Below, in pieces: positions 34,488 to 42,646 of a DNA stretch of 44,892 nt. Every line of letters begins with the position of its first letter. The first letter of the stretch is position 1. The DNA comes from Deltaproteobacteria bacterium (lineage in GTDB: Bacteria > Desulfobacterota > Syntrophia > Syntrophales > Smithellaceae), in the NCBI GenBank assembly GCA_025361065.1, contig JANYAY010000177.1, positions 1 through 44,892 of the forward strand, written 5' to 3'. The translations under genes and the position numbers were made by a program. The notes beneath the pieces were generated by a model, which saw nothing but the letters and a program-made list of their open reading frames with translations, did no database searches and was not told where the DNA came from.

Positions 34488-35468
34488 CTATTTTATGTAG
34501 ATATCGGGTTTATAAGAATCGATGTGCTGTTTAATCCATTCAATTGTCTCCCGAAGTCCCTGCTCCAGGGAATACTGGGGACGCCATTTAGTCTTTTTTC
34601 TGATCTTACTGTTGTCGCAATAAAGACGTTGGACTTCGCTTAACGCCGGACGTTTGCGTTCCGGTGAAGTCTGAAATTTAATTTTGACGTTGCAGATGCG
34701 GGCAATTTCCAGGGCCAGATCTTTTACGGATATTTCCGCCCCGTTGCCGATATTAGTTACTTCTCCGCTTAGTTTTCCGGTTTGGGCAATATTTATAAAA
34801 CCATCCACCGTATCATTAACAAATGTCAAATCGCGAGTCGGAGTGATATTGCCCAAATTCAAGATGGTGTTACCCGACAATATTTGACTGATAATGGTGG
34901 GAATAATTGCCCGGGATGATTGACGGGGTCCATACGTATTGAAAGGCCGGACAATTTTAACCGGCAGTTGAAACGACAGCCAGTAGCTTAAAGCCAGTTG
35001 ATCGGCGGCAATTTTCGAAGCGGCATAAGGCGATTGACCCACCAGCGGGTGTTTTTCGGTAATGGGGACAAATTGAGCGGTTCCGTACGTTTCGCTGGTG
35101 GAAGTTATCACTACATTTTCCAGGCAGGCCCAACGGGCATTTTCCAGGATATTATAAGTGCCCTCGATATTTGTCTTGATATAAGCGAGCGGTGAATCGT
35201 AGGAATAGGGGATGCCGATCAGCGCGGCTAAATGAAATACTTCTTTACAACCCTGCATGGCCTTACGGACAGAATCATAATCACGAATGTCACCGGCATA
35301 AATTTCGATTTTCTTCAGATAAGGAGATTTTTCGAGCCATCCCCAATTGCTATGGGAATTATAACGGACAAAAGCACGAACGTCGTATCCCAGCTTAGTG
35401 AGTCTTTCCGTAAGGTGGCTGCCGATAAAACCACCGGCGCCGGTTACCAATACTTTTTTTGCAGTCAT
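34488..35468 (-). CDS. LegB-like NDP-hexose 4,6-dehydratase (extended SDR)
   Basis: The 326-residue SDR has GAGGFIGS at 10-17, 'STSETYGTAQ' near 122-131 and Y148-x3-K152 in 'SPYAASKIAADQ'. The segments 'VRYNSHSNWGWLE', 'AALIGIPYSYDSP', 'NTYGPRQSSRAIIPTI' and 'TPTRDLTFVNDT' closely follow the LegB/UDP-GlcNAc 4,6-dehydratase subgroup. The product is expected to be UDP-4-keto-6-deoxy-GlcNAc (or its GDP counterpart), the substrate for a DegT aminotransferase such as the one encoded two genes downstream. It starts 2 nt after the glycosyltransferase stop. Other legionaminate genes (LegI/NeuB type, NeuA type) are not beside it, although a NeuB-like gene exists 17 kb away. Confidence 0.82.
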   Translation of the reverse strand: MTAKKVLVTGAGGFIGSHLTERLTKLGYDVRAFVRYNSHSNWGWLEKSPYLKKIEIYAGDIRDYDSVRKAMQGCKEVFHLAALIGIPYSYDSPLAYIKTNIEGTYNILENARWACLENVVITSTSETYGTAQFVPITEKHPLVGQSPYAASKIAADQLALSYWLSFQLPVKIVRPFNTYGPRQSSRAIIPTIISQILSGNTILNLGNITPTRDLTFVNDTVDGFINIAQTGKLSGEVTNIGNGAEISVKDLALEIARICNVKIKFQTSPERKRPALSEVQRLYCDNSKIRKKTKWRPQYSLEQGLRETIEWIKQHIDSYKPDIYIK

Positions 35469-35470
35469 AA

Positions 35471-36634
35471 TTAATTATTTAGTTCCCTTATTTTGTCGTA
35501 AATTATTCTTGCTCCCGCTTCCACGGATAAGATTGAGGACAGTTCTTCATAGCGCTGTTTATTATAAAAAGTACTGCGCAGTTTAAAATCGCTCATTTTC
35601 ATTAAGGCGCAAGCAAGTTCTGCATCGTCTTCAGCAGGGACAACATAACCTAAATTGTATTTTTCGGCAAGAAAACCCATGTCGCCAACATTACTGACCA
35701 CAAATGGCTTACCTGCGGAAATTCCTTCGGACAGAACCAAAGGGATACTTTCACTCCGCGAAGGTATGACCAGACAATCAATATTGCTGATCAATTCGGC
35801 AACATCACCGTCTCCAATCATGCCGGTCAATATCACGTTGTGTTCCAGAGATAAACCCGTAATCATTTTTTCCAGTTCTTCTTTTTCTTCTCCCGCCCCG
35901 ACCAGATAACAGCGGAAAACAATTCCTCTACGGAAGAGAATTGCACAGGCCTTAATCAGAATATCCTGGCCTTTAACCGGATGCAGTCTTCCGATACAGC
36001 AGAAGGTAAAACGATCTTCATCCTGCCGGCGTCGATAGGTTCCGGTTCCTGTTTTGTTTTCCAGCTTTCTGGACGTTGCGGCAAAAAGACATTCTTTACC
36101 GGCGGCAAGAATTGAAGTTTTCCGGCACAGATCGAAACCGTCAGCGAAAAGCAATATGCTGTTTGCAGTAATTCGTTTGATCAAAGGACGAATCAAGGGA
36201 TGGTCTGCGGCAATATAAACATCCGAACCCAATGCCCGGCAGGCATAAGGAATCCCGTAAAATAAGGACAGCATCCGGGCAATGAAACCTGCCGGTATCA
36301 ACCATTCGGCAAAGATTATATTCGGCTGCCAGTTACGGCAGATACGACGTCCGGCGAAAAAACCGTTTACTAAATATTGCAAAACAAGAAAAATTCCCGC
36401 AGTTCGCTTTCGGATCAGTTCCACGAGCGGGATGTCTCTGCCGTTCCAGCCAAACCAGGTGACGTCACAGCCCGCCCACAATGATTCATAGGCGGTGTGC
36501 GAACTCTCACAGTTTTGGGTGAGAACATGAACTTGGACTCCCAGAGCATTAAGGGCGCGGATAGTATCCGGAATGAACATGCCGGCGATACTGTCATGGC
36601 GCGGGAAGCTGCTGGTGATTAGCAGTATCTTCAT
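35471..36634 (-). CDS. GT4-family glycosyltransferase
   Basis: A GT-B fold enzyme of 387 residues. The N-terminal 'ILLITSSFPRHDSIAGMFI' is the GT4 start with an early glycine loop. The C-terminal donor domain has 'FCCIGRLHPVKGQDILI', 'LVGAGEEKEEL' and the 'PSRSESIPLVLSEGISAGKP' EX7E-type motif. It acts at the cytoplasmic membrane face in glycan assembly. The ATG at 36634 is chosen: it begins the conserved first strand and overlaps the upstream stop (ATGA). A longer reading up to 36856 only translates the antisense frame of the neighbouring gene and is Arg/Cys rich. Confidence 0.88.
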   Translation of the reverse strand: MKILLITSSFPRHDSIAGMFIPDTIRALNALGVQVHVLTQNCESSHTAYESLWAGCDVTWFGWNGRDIPLVELIRKRTAGIFLVLQYLVNGFFAGRRICRNWQPNIIFAEWLIPAGFIARMLSLFYGIPYACRALGSDVYIAADHPLIRPLIKRITANSILLFADGFDLCRKTSILAAGKECLFAATSRKLENKTGTGTYRRRQDEDRFTFCCIGRLHPVKGQDILIKACAILFRRGIVFRCYLVGAGEEKEELEKMITGLSLEHNVILTGMIGDGDVAELISNIDCLVIPSRSESIPLVLSEGISAGKPFVVSNVGDMGFLAEKYNLGYVVPAEDDAELACALMKMSDFKLRSTFYNKQRYEELSSILSVEAGARIIYDKIRELNN

Positions 36635-38223
36635 TTCAGTATTTGCAAACCTTTTTTGGTCTTCAATGTATATTTGTTGCCGCACTGACTGCACTGGTAT
36701 TTTGTATTCAGCCTGCATCCGCAGGCGCACATCCAGCCGCCGGGCCTTGCCGGATTTCCTGTCATCAAAGCGAAATCCGGTACGTCTTTGGTGACGACTG
36801 CACCGGCGCCGATAAAAGCATAGCTTCCTATCGTGTGACCGCAGACAATCGTACAATTGGCGCCCAGGGTTGCACCTTTTTTCACATGGGTCGGTTTAAT
36901 CTCCCCCATCCTTTTAATTTCCGCACGGGGATTAATTACATTCGTAAAAACTACCGACGGGCCGCAAAAAACATCATCTTCCAGAGTTACGCCCTTGTAA
37001 AGGGAGACATTGTTTTGAATTTTGCAACCCCTTCCCACGGTAACATCCGGGCCGATAACGACATTTTGGCCAATAGAACAATTATCGCCGATTTTCGATC
37101 CGGATATTATGTGGGAGAAATGCCAGATCCTGGTTTGTGCGCCTATTTCCACACTATCATCAATCTGCGCGGTAGAATGAATATAACTATTTTCTTTATT
37201 GCCGGAAGGCAACGCCTGATCCTTTTTTAAAATAATTCTTAAGCCATTTTCCTTTAAAGAACGCTCCGCGGCATTTAAAACCTGCAAAACGCGCAATCCT
37301 TCTTCGCCGTCGGTTCGTGCCTTTTTCATATTCCTGATGCAATCAAGGAAATGCGCGCATTCTAACTTTAACGGCTCCGCGTAAGGAATCGCAACTCTCT
37401 CCGGTATTCCGCGGGTGGGGACAGGAATGTTATTCTCCCAGGTAACATGATGAGGATAGATAAGCAGTTTTTCTTCCCAGGGCAGGGTATCGTCGAAAAC
37501 AGCCATCTTTTGGTCACCGACAACCACCAGTTTCTGATCTTTGAAGGGATGCAGCCAGGAAACGAATATGTGAGCTTTAAGTCCTGAGGAAAATTCCAGA
37601 TGAGTGGTTGTGACATCAGCGATTTTTTTATGCAAATAATTTCCGCCGGTAGCCAGAACGCTTTCCGGTTCTTCACCGGCCAGGGCAAGAATCATGGAAA
37701 TATCATGCGGGGCAAAAGACCAGAGAATATTTTCTTCCCGGCGGATCTTTCCTAAATTGAGACGGTGGGAATAGATATAATTAATGCGCCCCAAATCTCC
37801 GCGGAAGGCTTGATCCTTCAATTCCACAAAGGCGGGGTGATATTGCAGGAGATGGCCGACCATCAATATCAATTTATTCTTCCGGGCTATAGCAATAAGT
37901 TCTCCGGCATCTTTTTCGGAAAGAGTCAGCGGCTTTTCGACAAAAACATGTTTGCCGGCGAGTAATGCTTCGCGGGCCAGCCCAAAATGCGTTTCGGCCG
38001 GAGTGGCAATGACGATCGCTGGAATATCCTTTCGGGCAAGAACGTCCGGGAATGAATAAATCAAATCACAGGAAGGATAGAGTTCCTGCATTTGTGCAAG
38101 TGATGCCGGGTTTTTATCGCAGATCGCTTTGAGCGCACCCAGTTCAAAAAAATTCCGGACTAAATTTGTACCCCAGTTTCCCGCGCCGACAACAGCAACG
38201 GAAGAATATTTACTTTTTTTCAT
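36631..38223 (-). CDS. Fused Gfo/Idh/MocA dehydrogenase and hexapeptide acetyltransferase (WlbA-WlbB-like) with zinc-ribbon tail
   Basis: Residues 1-325 are a Gfo/Idh/MocA oxidoreductase (G13-x-G15-x2-G18; EKP at 96-98; 'GHLLQYHPAF' after it). Residues 345-495 are a left-handed beta-helix N-acetyltransferase of the WbpD/WlbB kind ('IDDSVEIGAQTRIWHFSHI', then repeated hexapeptides). The last 32 residues hold C499, C501, C503, C511 and C514, a zinc-ribbon-like tail. In the Wlb/Wbp routes the separate enzymes oxidise C3 of UDP-GlcNAcA and acetylate the 3-amino product, with a DegT aminotransferase between them; such an enzyme lies downstream. The fusion would join the first and last steps. UDP-GlcNAc C6-dehydrogenase is not in the window. 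Confidence 0.87.
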   Translation of the reverse strand: MKKSKYSSVAVVGAGNWGTNLVRNFFELGALKAICDKNPASLAQMQELYPSCDLIYSFPDVLARKDIPAIVIATPAETHFGLAREALLAGKHVFVEKPLTLSEKDAGELIAIARKNKLILMVGHLLQYHPAFVELKDQAFRGDLGRINYIYSHRLNLGKIRREENILWSFAPHDISMILALAGEEPESVLATGGNYLHKKIADVTTTHLEFSSGLKAHIFVSWLHPFKDQKLVVVGDQKMAVFDDTLPWEEKLLIYPHHVTWENNIPVPTRGIPERVAIPYAEPLKLECAHFLDCIRNMKKARTDGEEGLRVLQVLNAAERSLKENGLRIILKKDQALPSGNKENSYIHSTAQIDDSVEIGAQTRIWHFSHIISGSKIGDNCSIGQNVVIGPDVTVGRGCKIQNNVSLYKGVTLEDDVFCGPSVVFTNVINPRAEIKRMGEIKPTHVKKGATLGANCTIVCGHTIGSYAFIGAGAVVTKDVPDFALMTGNPARPGGWMCACGCRLNTKYQCSQCGNKYTLKTKKGLQILK

Positions 38224-38262
38224 TTTATACTCACAATAATCTTATATTTGCAGATTATATTT

Positions 38263-39366
38263 CTAAGATTTATACAACCTTTCATTATCCTGAATATCCA
38301 TCCACATGGCAAATAAAAGCGATTGGAAGCTGCCGGTAAAGAGAAAGAAGAAAGCCAGCATTGTCAACGGAGAAACCGCTTCCCCCGATAAAACCAGGGA
38401 AACAATTTTAAAGGCATAAGGCAGGGAACAAAGACCAAGTATGAAGGAAAAGTGATAAAGTAAAAATAAAGGATGAAAATCACGAAACAGGTATTTAACC
38501 CATAATCTTTTGAAAAAAGACTTGAGTAACAGCCAGGAGATATGAGGAATTACTTGAGTTACATTCATCTTGGACATTTCACCGACGTTGTAAACAGGTT
38601 TGATTTTGACTTCTTTGAGCGTACAAAAAGCGATGTTGAGTTTAACCAGCATATCATTGGGCATACCATATCTTTTATAAATATCATGCAGTGTGATGGC
38701 ATTGAGGGCGTCAAGAGAGATAGCCGTATAACCGGTCTGAGTATCGGAAACATGCCAATATCCGGAAGATATTTTTGTTAAAATGGATAAAATGGAATTG
38801 CCGAAAAAGCGGGTTTTGGGAATAACGAGACGGGCGCTGCCATGAATCAGGCGGTTACCTTTGACATAGTCAATATCTTCGTTTATTACGGGCAGGCAGA
38901 TTGACTTCAGTTCCGCAGGGTCCATCTGGCCGTCACCCGCCATTACCGCAGTGCAATCAATACTATTATCCCGACACCATTTGTAACCACGGGCAATAGC
39001 TGAACCCACACCGCCATTTTGCAGGTTATTAATTAAAATGACCCGGTCGGTTGCCTGATTATTATTAACGACACAAGAAGCAATAAAGTAATCAATGTCT
39101 GCCTGCTGTTGTTCTTTTAATAATTTTTCAGCGCGGTTATATTTATTTTCCGGATGTGGAGAGATAGCAATTTCCCGGCGGGCAAGAGCAGGCAGATTAT
39201 TCTTGTTTATATATTCACAGACTATATCGGCTGTTTTATCTGTGGAGCAATCGTTGACGATAATTATCCGGTCCACGAAATCGGGGATTGTTTCTATCAC
39301 CTGGCGAATTTGTTTTTCTTCGTTATATGCAGGAACAACAACAGCAATTGTTTTGTTCATTAACAT
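38263..39366 (-). CDS. GT2 glycosyltransferase with C-terminal membrane helices
   Basis: The GT-A domain occupies about 1-265: 'VVVPAYNEEKQI' at 9-20, 'IVNDCSTDKT' at 36-45 and 'MAGDGQMDP' near 147-155 (DxQMD metal site). It is interrupted by a polar insert at about 60-115. Two membrane helices follow at about 295-320 and 330-355. This resembles polyprenyl-phosphate glycosyltransferases with an inserted loop. GGAG lies 8 nt before the ATG at 39366, the first gene of the minus-strand series. The 89-nt gap to the divergent stretch holds its promoter, which I cannot pin down. Confidence 0.83.
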   Translation of the reverse strand: MLMNKTIAVVVPAYNEEKQIRQVIETIPDFVDRIIIVNDCSTDKTADIVCEYINKNNLPALARREIAISPHPENKYNRAEKLLKEQQQADIDYFIASCVVNNNQATDRVILINNLQNGGVGSAIARGYKWCRDNSIDCTAVMAGDGQMDPAELKSICLPVINEDIDYVKGNRLIHGSARLVIPKTRFFGNSILSILTKISSGYWHVSDTQTGYTAISLDALNAITLHDIYKRYGMPNDMLVKLNIAFCTLKEVKIKPVYNVGEMSKMNVTQVIPHISWLLLKSFFKRLWVKYLFRDFHPLFLLYHFSFILGLCSLPYAFKIVSLVLSGEAVSPLTMLAFFFLFTGSFQSLLFAMWMDIQDNERLYKS

Positions 39367-39494
39367 TTGTACAACTCCACTTTTGAAATTTATTTAGACT
39401 TACTATTTTTATTTTTATTTGTCCAAAATAATTTCATCATAATATTTGAATTTACTTGATATTCCTCGGTGAAGATAATATCATCAATCAACCA

Positions 39495-39583
39495 CGTCGC
39501 GAGCTCGCTATAGAGGTATGCAATGAATGTCATTATATCGCGAGCGAGCTCACGAGAATTAACACTCGTCCCGCTAAAGCGGG
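39495..39583. repeat. Palindromic repeat remnant before the sigma factor gene
   Basis: GAGCTCGC near 39501 and GCGAGCGAGCTC near 39539-39551 form an inverted pair, and CCCGCT-AA-AGCGGG (39570-39583) is a tight hairpin just downstream. The stretch 39367-39653 otherwise holds no gene that I can support; reading frames across it translate the palindromes. It may be a degenerate copy of another intergenic repeat family, and could also fold in the 5' UTR of the sigma factor mRNA. Confidence 0.45.
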
Positions 39584-39653
39584 ATTAAACTACAATGATG
39601 GCCGAAGATATCCGTCTGCAACAGTTAATTTTCCCGGTTTACTGGACACAGAA

Positions 39654-40205
39654 ATGACGATGGATCAGAAGACAGAAGCGGAGATTATTGCGCGGATATT
39701 AAACGGAGACAGGCAGGCTTATGCCCTGCTCGTCGACGACTATAAAGTCCAAATCTATAATCTGGCTTTCCGGATGACCGGGAATTATCAGGATGCCGAT
39801 GATCTAACCCAGGAAGCATTTATCAAAGCATATAACAATCTCTGGCGATTCGATCAGAAAAGAAAATTTTTCAGTTGGTTATACACAATTTCCCTGAATT
39901 GTATTCGCAATCATCTGAAGAAAAATAAAAGTATCCAGGTTTTAGACCATACAAAAAAGGATCAATATAATGAAGAGCAATCTCCCGAATCTCAGATCAT
40001 TGCCACCCAGGAATCAAACAAAATAGATTCAGCACTTTTAACTTTAGATCAGGAATTAAGAGGTCTACTGATAATGAAATATCAGCAGAATTTGTCTTTT
40101 GAAGAGATTGCCGAAATTGTTGAAAGGTCAATTAGTTCCGTTAAAATGAGAATTTACCGTGGTCTGGAGCGATTAAAAAGACTGATGACAGAAGAACAAA
40201 TGTGA
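39654..40205 (+). CDS. ECF-family RNA polymerase sigma factor (RpoE-like)
   Basis: About 183 residues with sigma region 2 ('YNLAFRMTGNYQDADDLTQE', then 'WLYTISLNCIRNHLKK') and region 4 ('QNLSFEEIAEIVERSISSVK' helix-turn-helix, then 'YRGLERLK'). The region-4 boundary carries the usual 'LLIMKY' strand. The ATG at 39654 (or 39660) is chosen because upstream in-frame codons run through a palindromic repeat and do not resemble a protein. The next gene encodes a membrane protein with an anti-sigma-like N-terminus, and minor pilin genes follow, so the regulon may include pilus or envelope genes. The stop codon lies within a 9-bp direct repeat flanking a MITE-like element. Confidence 0.9.
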   Translation: MTMDQKTEAEIIARILNGDRQAYALLVDDYKVQIYNLAFRMTGNYQDADDLTQEAFIKAYNNLWRFDQKRKFFSWLYTISLNCIRNHLKKNKSIQVLDHTKKDQYNEEQSPESQIIATQESNKIDSALLTLDQELRGLLIMKYQQNLSFEEIAEIVERSISSVKMRIYRGLERLKRLMTEEQM

Positions 40206-40333
40206 TGGTCTCGTAAAAAGTCAAATTTATCCTTTTTTGTCATTCCCGCGAAGGCGTGAATCTAGTCGTTTCAATATGTTCTGGATACCGGCCTTCGCCG
40301 GTATGATAGTTTTTCTATTTTTTACGAGACCAT
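40206..40333. mobile_element. MITE-like element, copy 1 (family B)
   Basis: The 128-bp element has 16-bp perfect terminal inverted repeats (GATGGTCTCGTAAAAA from 40204, complement at 40319-40334) and two internal hairpins, the clearer built on ACCGGCCTTCGCCGGT near 40287-40302. It is flanked by CAAATGTGA at 40197-40205 and 40334-40342, a possible 9-bp target-site duplication that contains the stop codon of the sigma factor gene. No coding capacity. Confidence 0.78.
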
Positions 40334-40342
40334 CAAATGTGA

Positions 40343-40471
40343 CGACCTCGTAAAAAGTCGGAAAAGCCTCAGAATTGTCATTCCGGCGAAAGCCGGAATC
40401 CAGTTATTTAATCATGTTATGGATTCCCGCCGTCGCGGGAATGACATCTTGGGGACTTTTTACGGGTTCAT
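40343..40471. mobile_element. MITE-like element, copy 2 (family B)
   Basis: The 129-bp element has imperfect terminal inverted repeats (about 14 of 16, outer form GACCTCGTAAAAAGTC) and two strong internal hairpins: ATTCCGGC/GCCGGAAT near 40380-40399 and GGATTCCCGC/GCGGGAATG near 40431-40443. It is flanked by CAAATGTGA at 40334-40342 and 40472-40480. The first 53 nt recur at 44790-44842 with one mismatch. Together with copy 1 it fills most of the 326-nt gap between the sigma factor and the membrane protein gene; 40481-40531 is the ancestral spacer with a GGGGAG ribosome site. Confidence 0.78.
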
Positions 40472-40531
40472 CAAATGTGACTTTTTCAGAGCATTGGTTG
40501 TATATTGGTTATATAGTTTGGGGAGAAGTTA

Positions 40532-41128
40532 ATGGAAGAACACGAAGAAATAGCCGAAATTATAAGAAAGATACCTCTCGTTCATCCACCGGAGGCTCTT
40601 ACGTCTCAGATTATGGCTCGGATCGGTGATTTACAACACCAACGTTTTTATATTATCAAGAATTATCTGACAAAACCTCGACAATCAGGATTTAATCCCG
40701 TGGCGGCGATGAAGGACGGCACTACAAGAGAAGAATGTTTTCTCTATTTCATGATGGCGGGTTTTACGCATTTAATTCTGGCATTAGTGCTGTTTTGGGG
40801 ATTCAGGAATTTCCACCTGGAAAATCAAACAATCTTCTGGTTGAGAATTCAGCCGCAGATTGTTTTGTTTCTGACAGGTTTGCTGATTATTGCCGGGATA
40901 GCATTGCTTGTAGGCCCGATCGGCATCAAATTATCCATACTGATGTCATCTGCTTATTTGTCAATTGTGTCTTTCAATGGCATCTTGCTTATCAGCCTGG
41001 TCAATGAACCAATTTTTCGCATACCTGTTATCGGGTTGTTTGGTGCAACTTTTTTAACCGGTATTTTTTTAATATTAATTATCAAAAAGCATTTAGAAAA
41101 AAATTATTTGGAAAAGAGAATATTATGA
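40532..41128 (+). CDS. Putative membrane anti-sigma factor, four membrane helices
   Basis: The 198-residue protein has a cytoplasmic N-terminus of about 70 residues that includes 'HPPEALTSQIMARI', a motif common in short anti-sigma domains, then four transmembrane helices (about 72-92, 106-128, 134-155, 165-186) and a basic tail. I see no HxxxCxxC zinc anti-sigma motif. Position directly after an ECF sigma gene is the main evidence for the anti-sigma role. GGGGAG is 6 nt before the ATG. Its stop overlaps the start of the first minor pilin gene (ATGA), so regulator and minor pilins are translationally coupled. No close family recognised. Confidence 0.6.
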   Translation: MEEHEEIAEIIRKIPLVHPPEALTSQIMARIGDLQHQRFYIIKNYLTKPRQSGFNPVAAMKDGTTREECFLYFMMAGFTHLILALVLFWGFRNFHLENQTIFWLRIQPQIVLFLTGLLIIAGIALLVGPIGIKLSILMSSAYLSIVSFNGILLISLVNEPIFRIPVIGLFGATFLTGIFLILIIKKHLEKNYLEKRIL

Positions 41129-41631
41129 TGCGTCGAAGGATGATGATACATCACCTGCATATGTCCCCAAAGGCAAAAGGGAATTATTTTTTCGGGGTAA
41201 AGGGCTTTACGCTCATCGAGATCTTAGCAGTGCTGATCCTTATATCAGTGATAACTGCTATTGCTGTAGGCCGGATGAACTTTAATGTTAATTTGCCGGC
41301 CGAAACGGATAAATTTAAGTCTAATTTGCGTTATGCCCAACACATTGCTTTGAGCTCCGATCAAAATAATATGTGGAGTGTAACAGTAGCCGATCGTTCT
41401 TATTCACTGACCCGCACGAACAGTACAAATAGCGTGAATATACCGTTTCCCGGCGGGGGTGGTGATTCCACGATTAATTTCCCGGGAGGTGTAAATACCG
41501 GCGGGACCAGCACTGTAATCAATTTTGATCGTTGGGGCAGTCCCGGCAATACTACCATTACAATACCAATGACTGACGGCATTGATACAAATGTTATTAC
41601 TGTAACGAGAAGGACGGGATTTATACCATGA
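41125..41631 (+). CDS. mshC: Minor prepilin, GspH/FimT/MshC-like
   Basis: A 168-residue prepilin with a long basic leader of about 27 residues ending in G, followed by FTLIE and a hydrophobic helix, then a beta-rich domain with a Gly/Thr-rich tail as in GspH. The ATG at 41125 overlaps the preceding stop by 4 nt; ATGs at 41128 and 41161 are alternatives giving a shorter leader. First of four minor pilin-like genes whose order matches mshC-D-O-P. GspH/FimU-type subunits join the priming complex at the pilus tip. Confidence 0.82.
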   Translation: MMRRRMMIHHLHMSPKAKGNYFFGVKGFTLIEILAVLILISVITAIAVGRMNFNVNLPAETDKFKSNLRYAQHIALSSDQNNMWSVTVADRSYSLTRTNSTNSVNIPFPGGGGDSTINFPGGVNTGGTSTVINFDRWGSPGNTTITIPMTDGIDTNVITVTRRTGFIP

Positions 41632-42074
41632 AAGACAGAAAGCTAAGAGGGTTTACGCTGATTGAAGTTATCATCGCGCTGGTTTGCATTTCCCTGCTGG
41701 CAGTGATGATTGTTTCTTTTGGCGGTGATTTTGTATCCCGCAGCACCAATCCTGTCTCATCGTTAAGCAGGGCATCGGACCTCCAGGCAGGTATTGATAA
41801 TGTTACCCGTGGTTATTACAATCTTGCGCTTCCCATTACTCATACAACTCTTGATACATTTAAAACAAATTTGCAGAGTGATCCCGGTACCTATATTGGA
41901 GTGACCGGGGTAAACATTGATACTACTAGAACTAAATTCATTAAGTTTGATGGTACATCCTGTGCAAATGGAAGCAATTGTGAAAACGATAATAGCGACG
42001 CTGATTCTTATCTCAAAGTAACTCTGGAAAACGCTGACGGACAAAGCGTATCGACTATATTCACGGCAAGGTGA
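41628..42074 (+). CDS. mshD: Minor prepilin, GspI/PilV/MshD-like
   Basis: A 148-residue prepilin with a very short leader (MKDRKLRG^FTLIEV), a helix to about residue 30, and a globular part with one Cys pair near 'GTSCANGSNCEN' that could form a disulfide. The start overlaps the preceding stop (ATGA). The 'FTLIEVIIAL' form of the helix is typical of the GspI/PilV class. It is part of the minor-pilin cluster that primes assembly. Confidence 0.8.
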   Translation: MKDRKLRGFTLIEVIIALVCISLLAVMIVSFGGDFVSRSTNPVSSLSRASDLQAGIDNVTRGYYNLALPITHTTLDTFKTNLQSDPGTYIGVTGVNIDTTRTKFIKFDGTSCANGSNCENDNSDADSYLKVTLENADGQSVSTIFTAR

Positions 42075-42077
42075 TTG

Positions 42078-42593
42078 ATGATTATGAAAAGAAACAGAGA
42101 AAAGGGGTTCACATTAATTGAAATTATTGTATCACTTGTCCTTCTGGGCATAGTTGCTTTAATTGCCGGTATGGGATTTGTTACCGTTATTCGAGGTTAT
42201 GTCTTCGCCAAAATGAATGCGGAAATGGTGGCAAAAGGTCAGACGGCAATTACGCGCATGGTAAAAGAACTGGGAGATTGCTCTATTACTGCCGGAACTG
42301 GAACATCTGTTACTTTTACCCGCCCCAATGACGCCACAGCCTATACTTTTTCCTGGGCCGGCGCCGGGAACCCGCTTTTGCTTGGCGATTCTACCGGTAG
42401 TGCCGATACCCTGACGGACCGGGTGAATAATTTTACCCTTAACTATTATAATAACAGCGGTACTGAGCTTTCGCTTCCGCTTTCAGCAGCCGACGTAGCT
42501 ATTACTTCACAGGTTCAAATAACACTGCGATTGATCAGTTATGATAATATGATGCAAACTTTTACCAACAGAGTATATACAAAAGTTCAATAA
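42078..42593 (+). CDS. mshO: Minor prepilin, GspJ/PilW/MshO-like
   Basis: A 171-residue prepilin with leader ending in KG^FTLIEI, a hydrophobic helix, and a larger beta domain. The 'AITRMVKELGD' stretch just after the helix is a hallmark of the PilW/GspJ class. AAGGTG precedes the ATG at 42078; an in-frame TTG at 42075 and ATG at 42084 are alternatives. It begins 3 nt after the preceding stop. Confidence 0.8.
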   Translation: MIMKRNREKGFTLIEIIVSLVLLGIVALIAGMGFVTVIRGYVFAKMNAEMVAKGQTAITRMVKELGDCSITAGTGTSVTFTRPNDATAYTFSWAGAGNPLLLGDSTGSADTLTDRVNNFTLNYYNNSGTELSLPLSAADVAITSQVQITLRLISYDNMMQTFTNRVYTKVQ

Positions 42594-42646
42594 TTATAAT
42601 GGTCAGATAGAAGAGGAAAATGATCGTTCGGAAATAGGGAGAATAT

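Noticed and set aside
36635-36856. N-terminal extension of the GT4 glycosyltransferase
   Set aside because: The extra 74 residues are antisense-like (Arg/Cys rich) and overlap the zinc-ribbon end of the upstream gene.
39456-39653. Sixty-six extra N-terminal residues on the sigma factor
   Set aside because: They translate palindromic repeats and do not resemble sigma region 1 or 2; ECF factors begin near the ATG at 39654.
40375-40629. An 84-codon plus-strand reading frame between sigma and anti-sigma genes
   Set aside because: It runs through the MITE-like repeat and then out of frame into the membrane protein gene; shadow of both.
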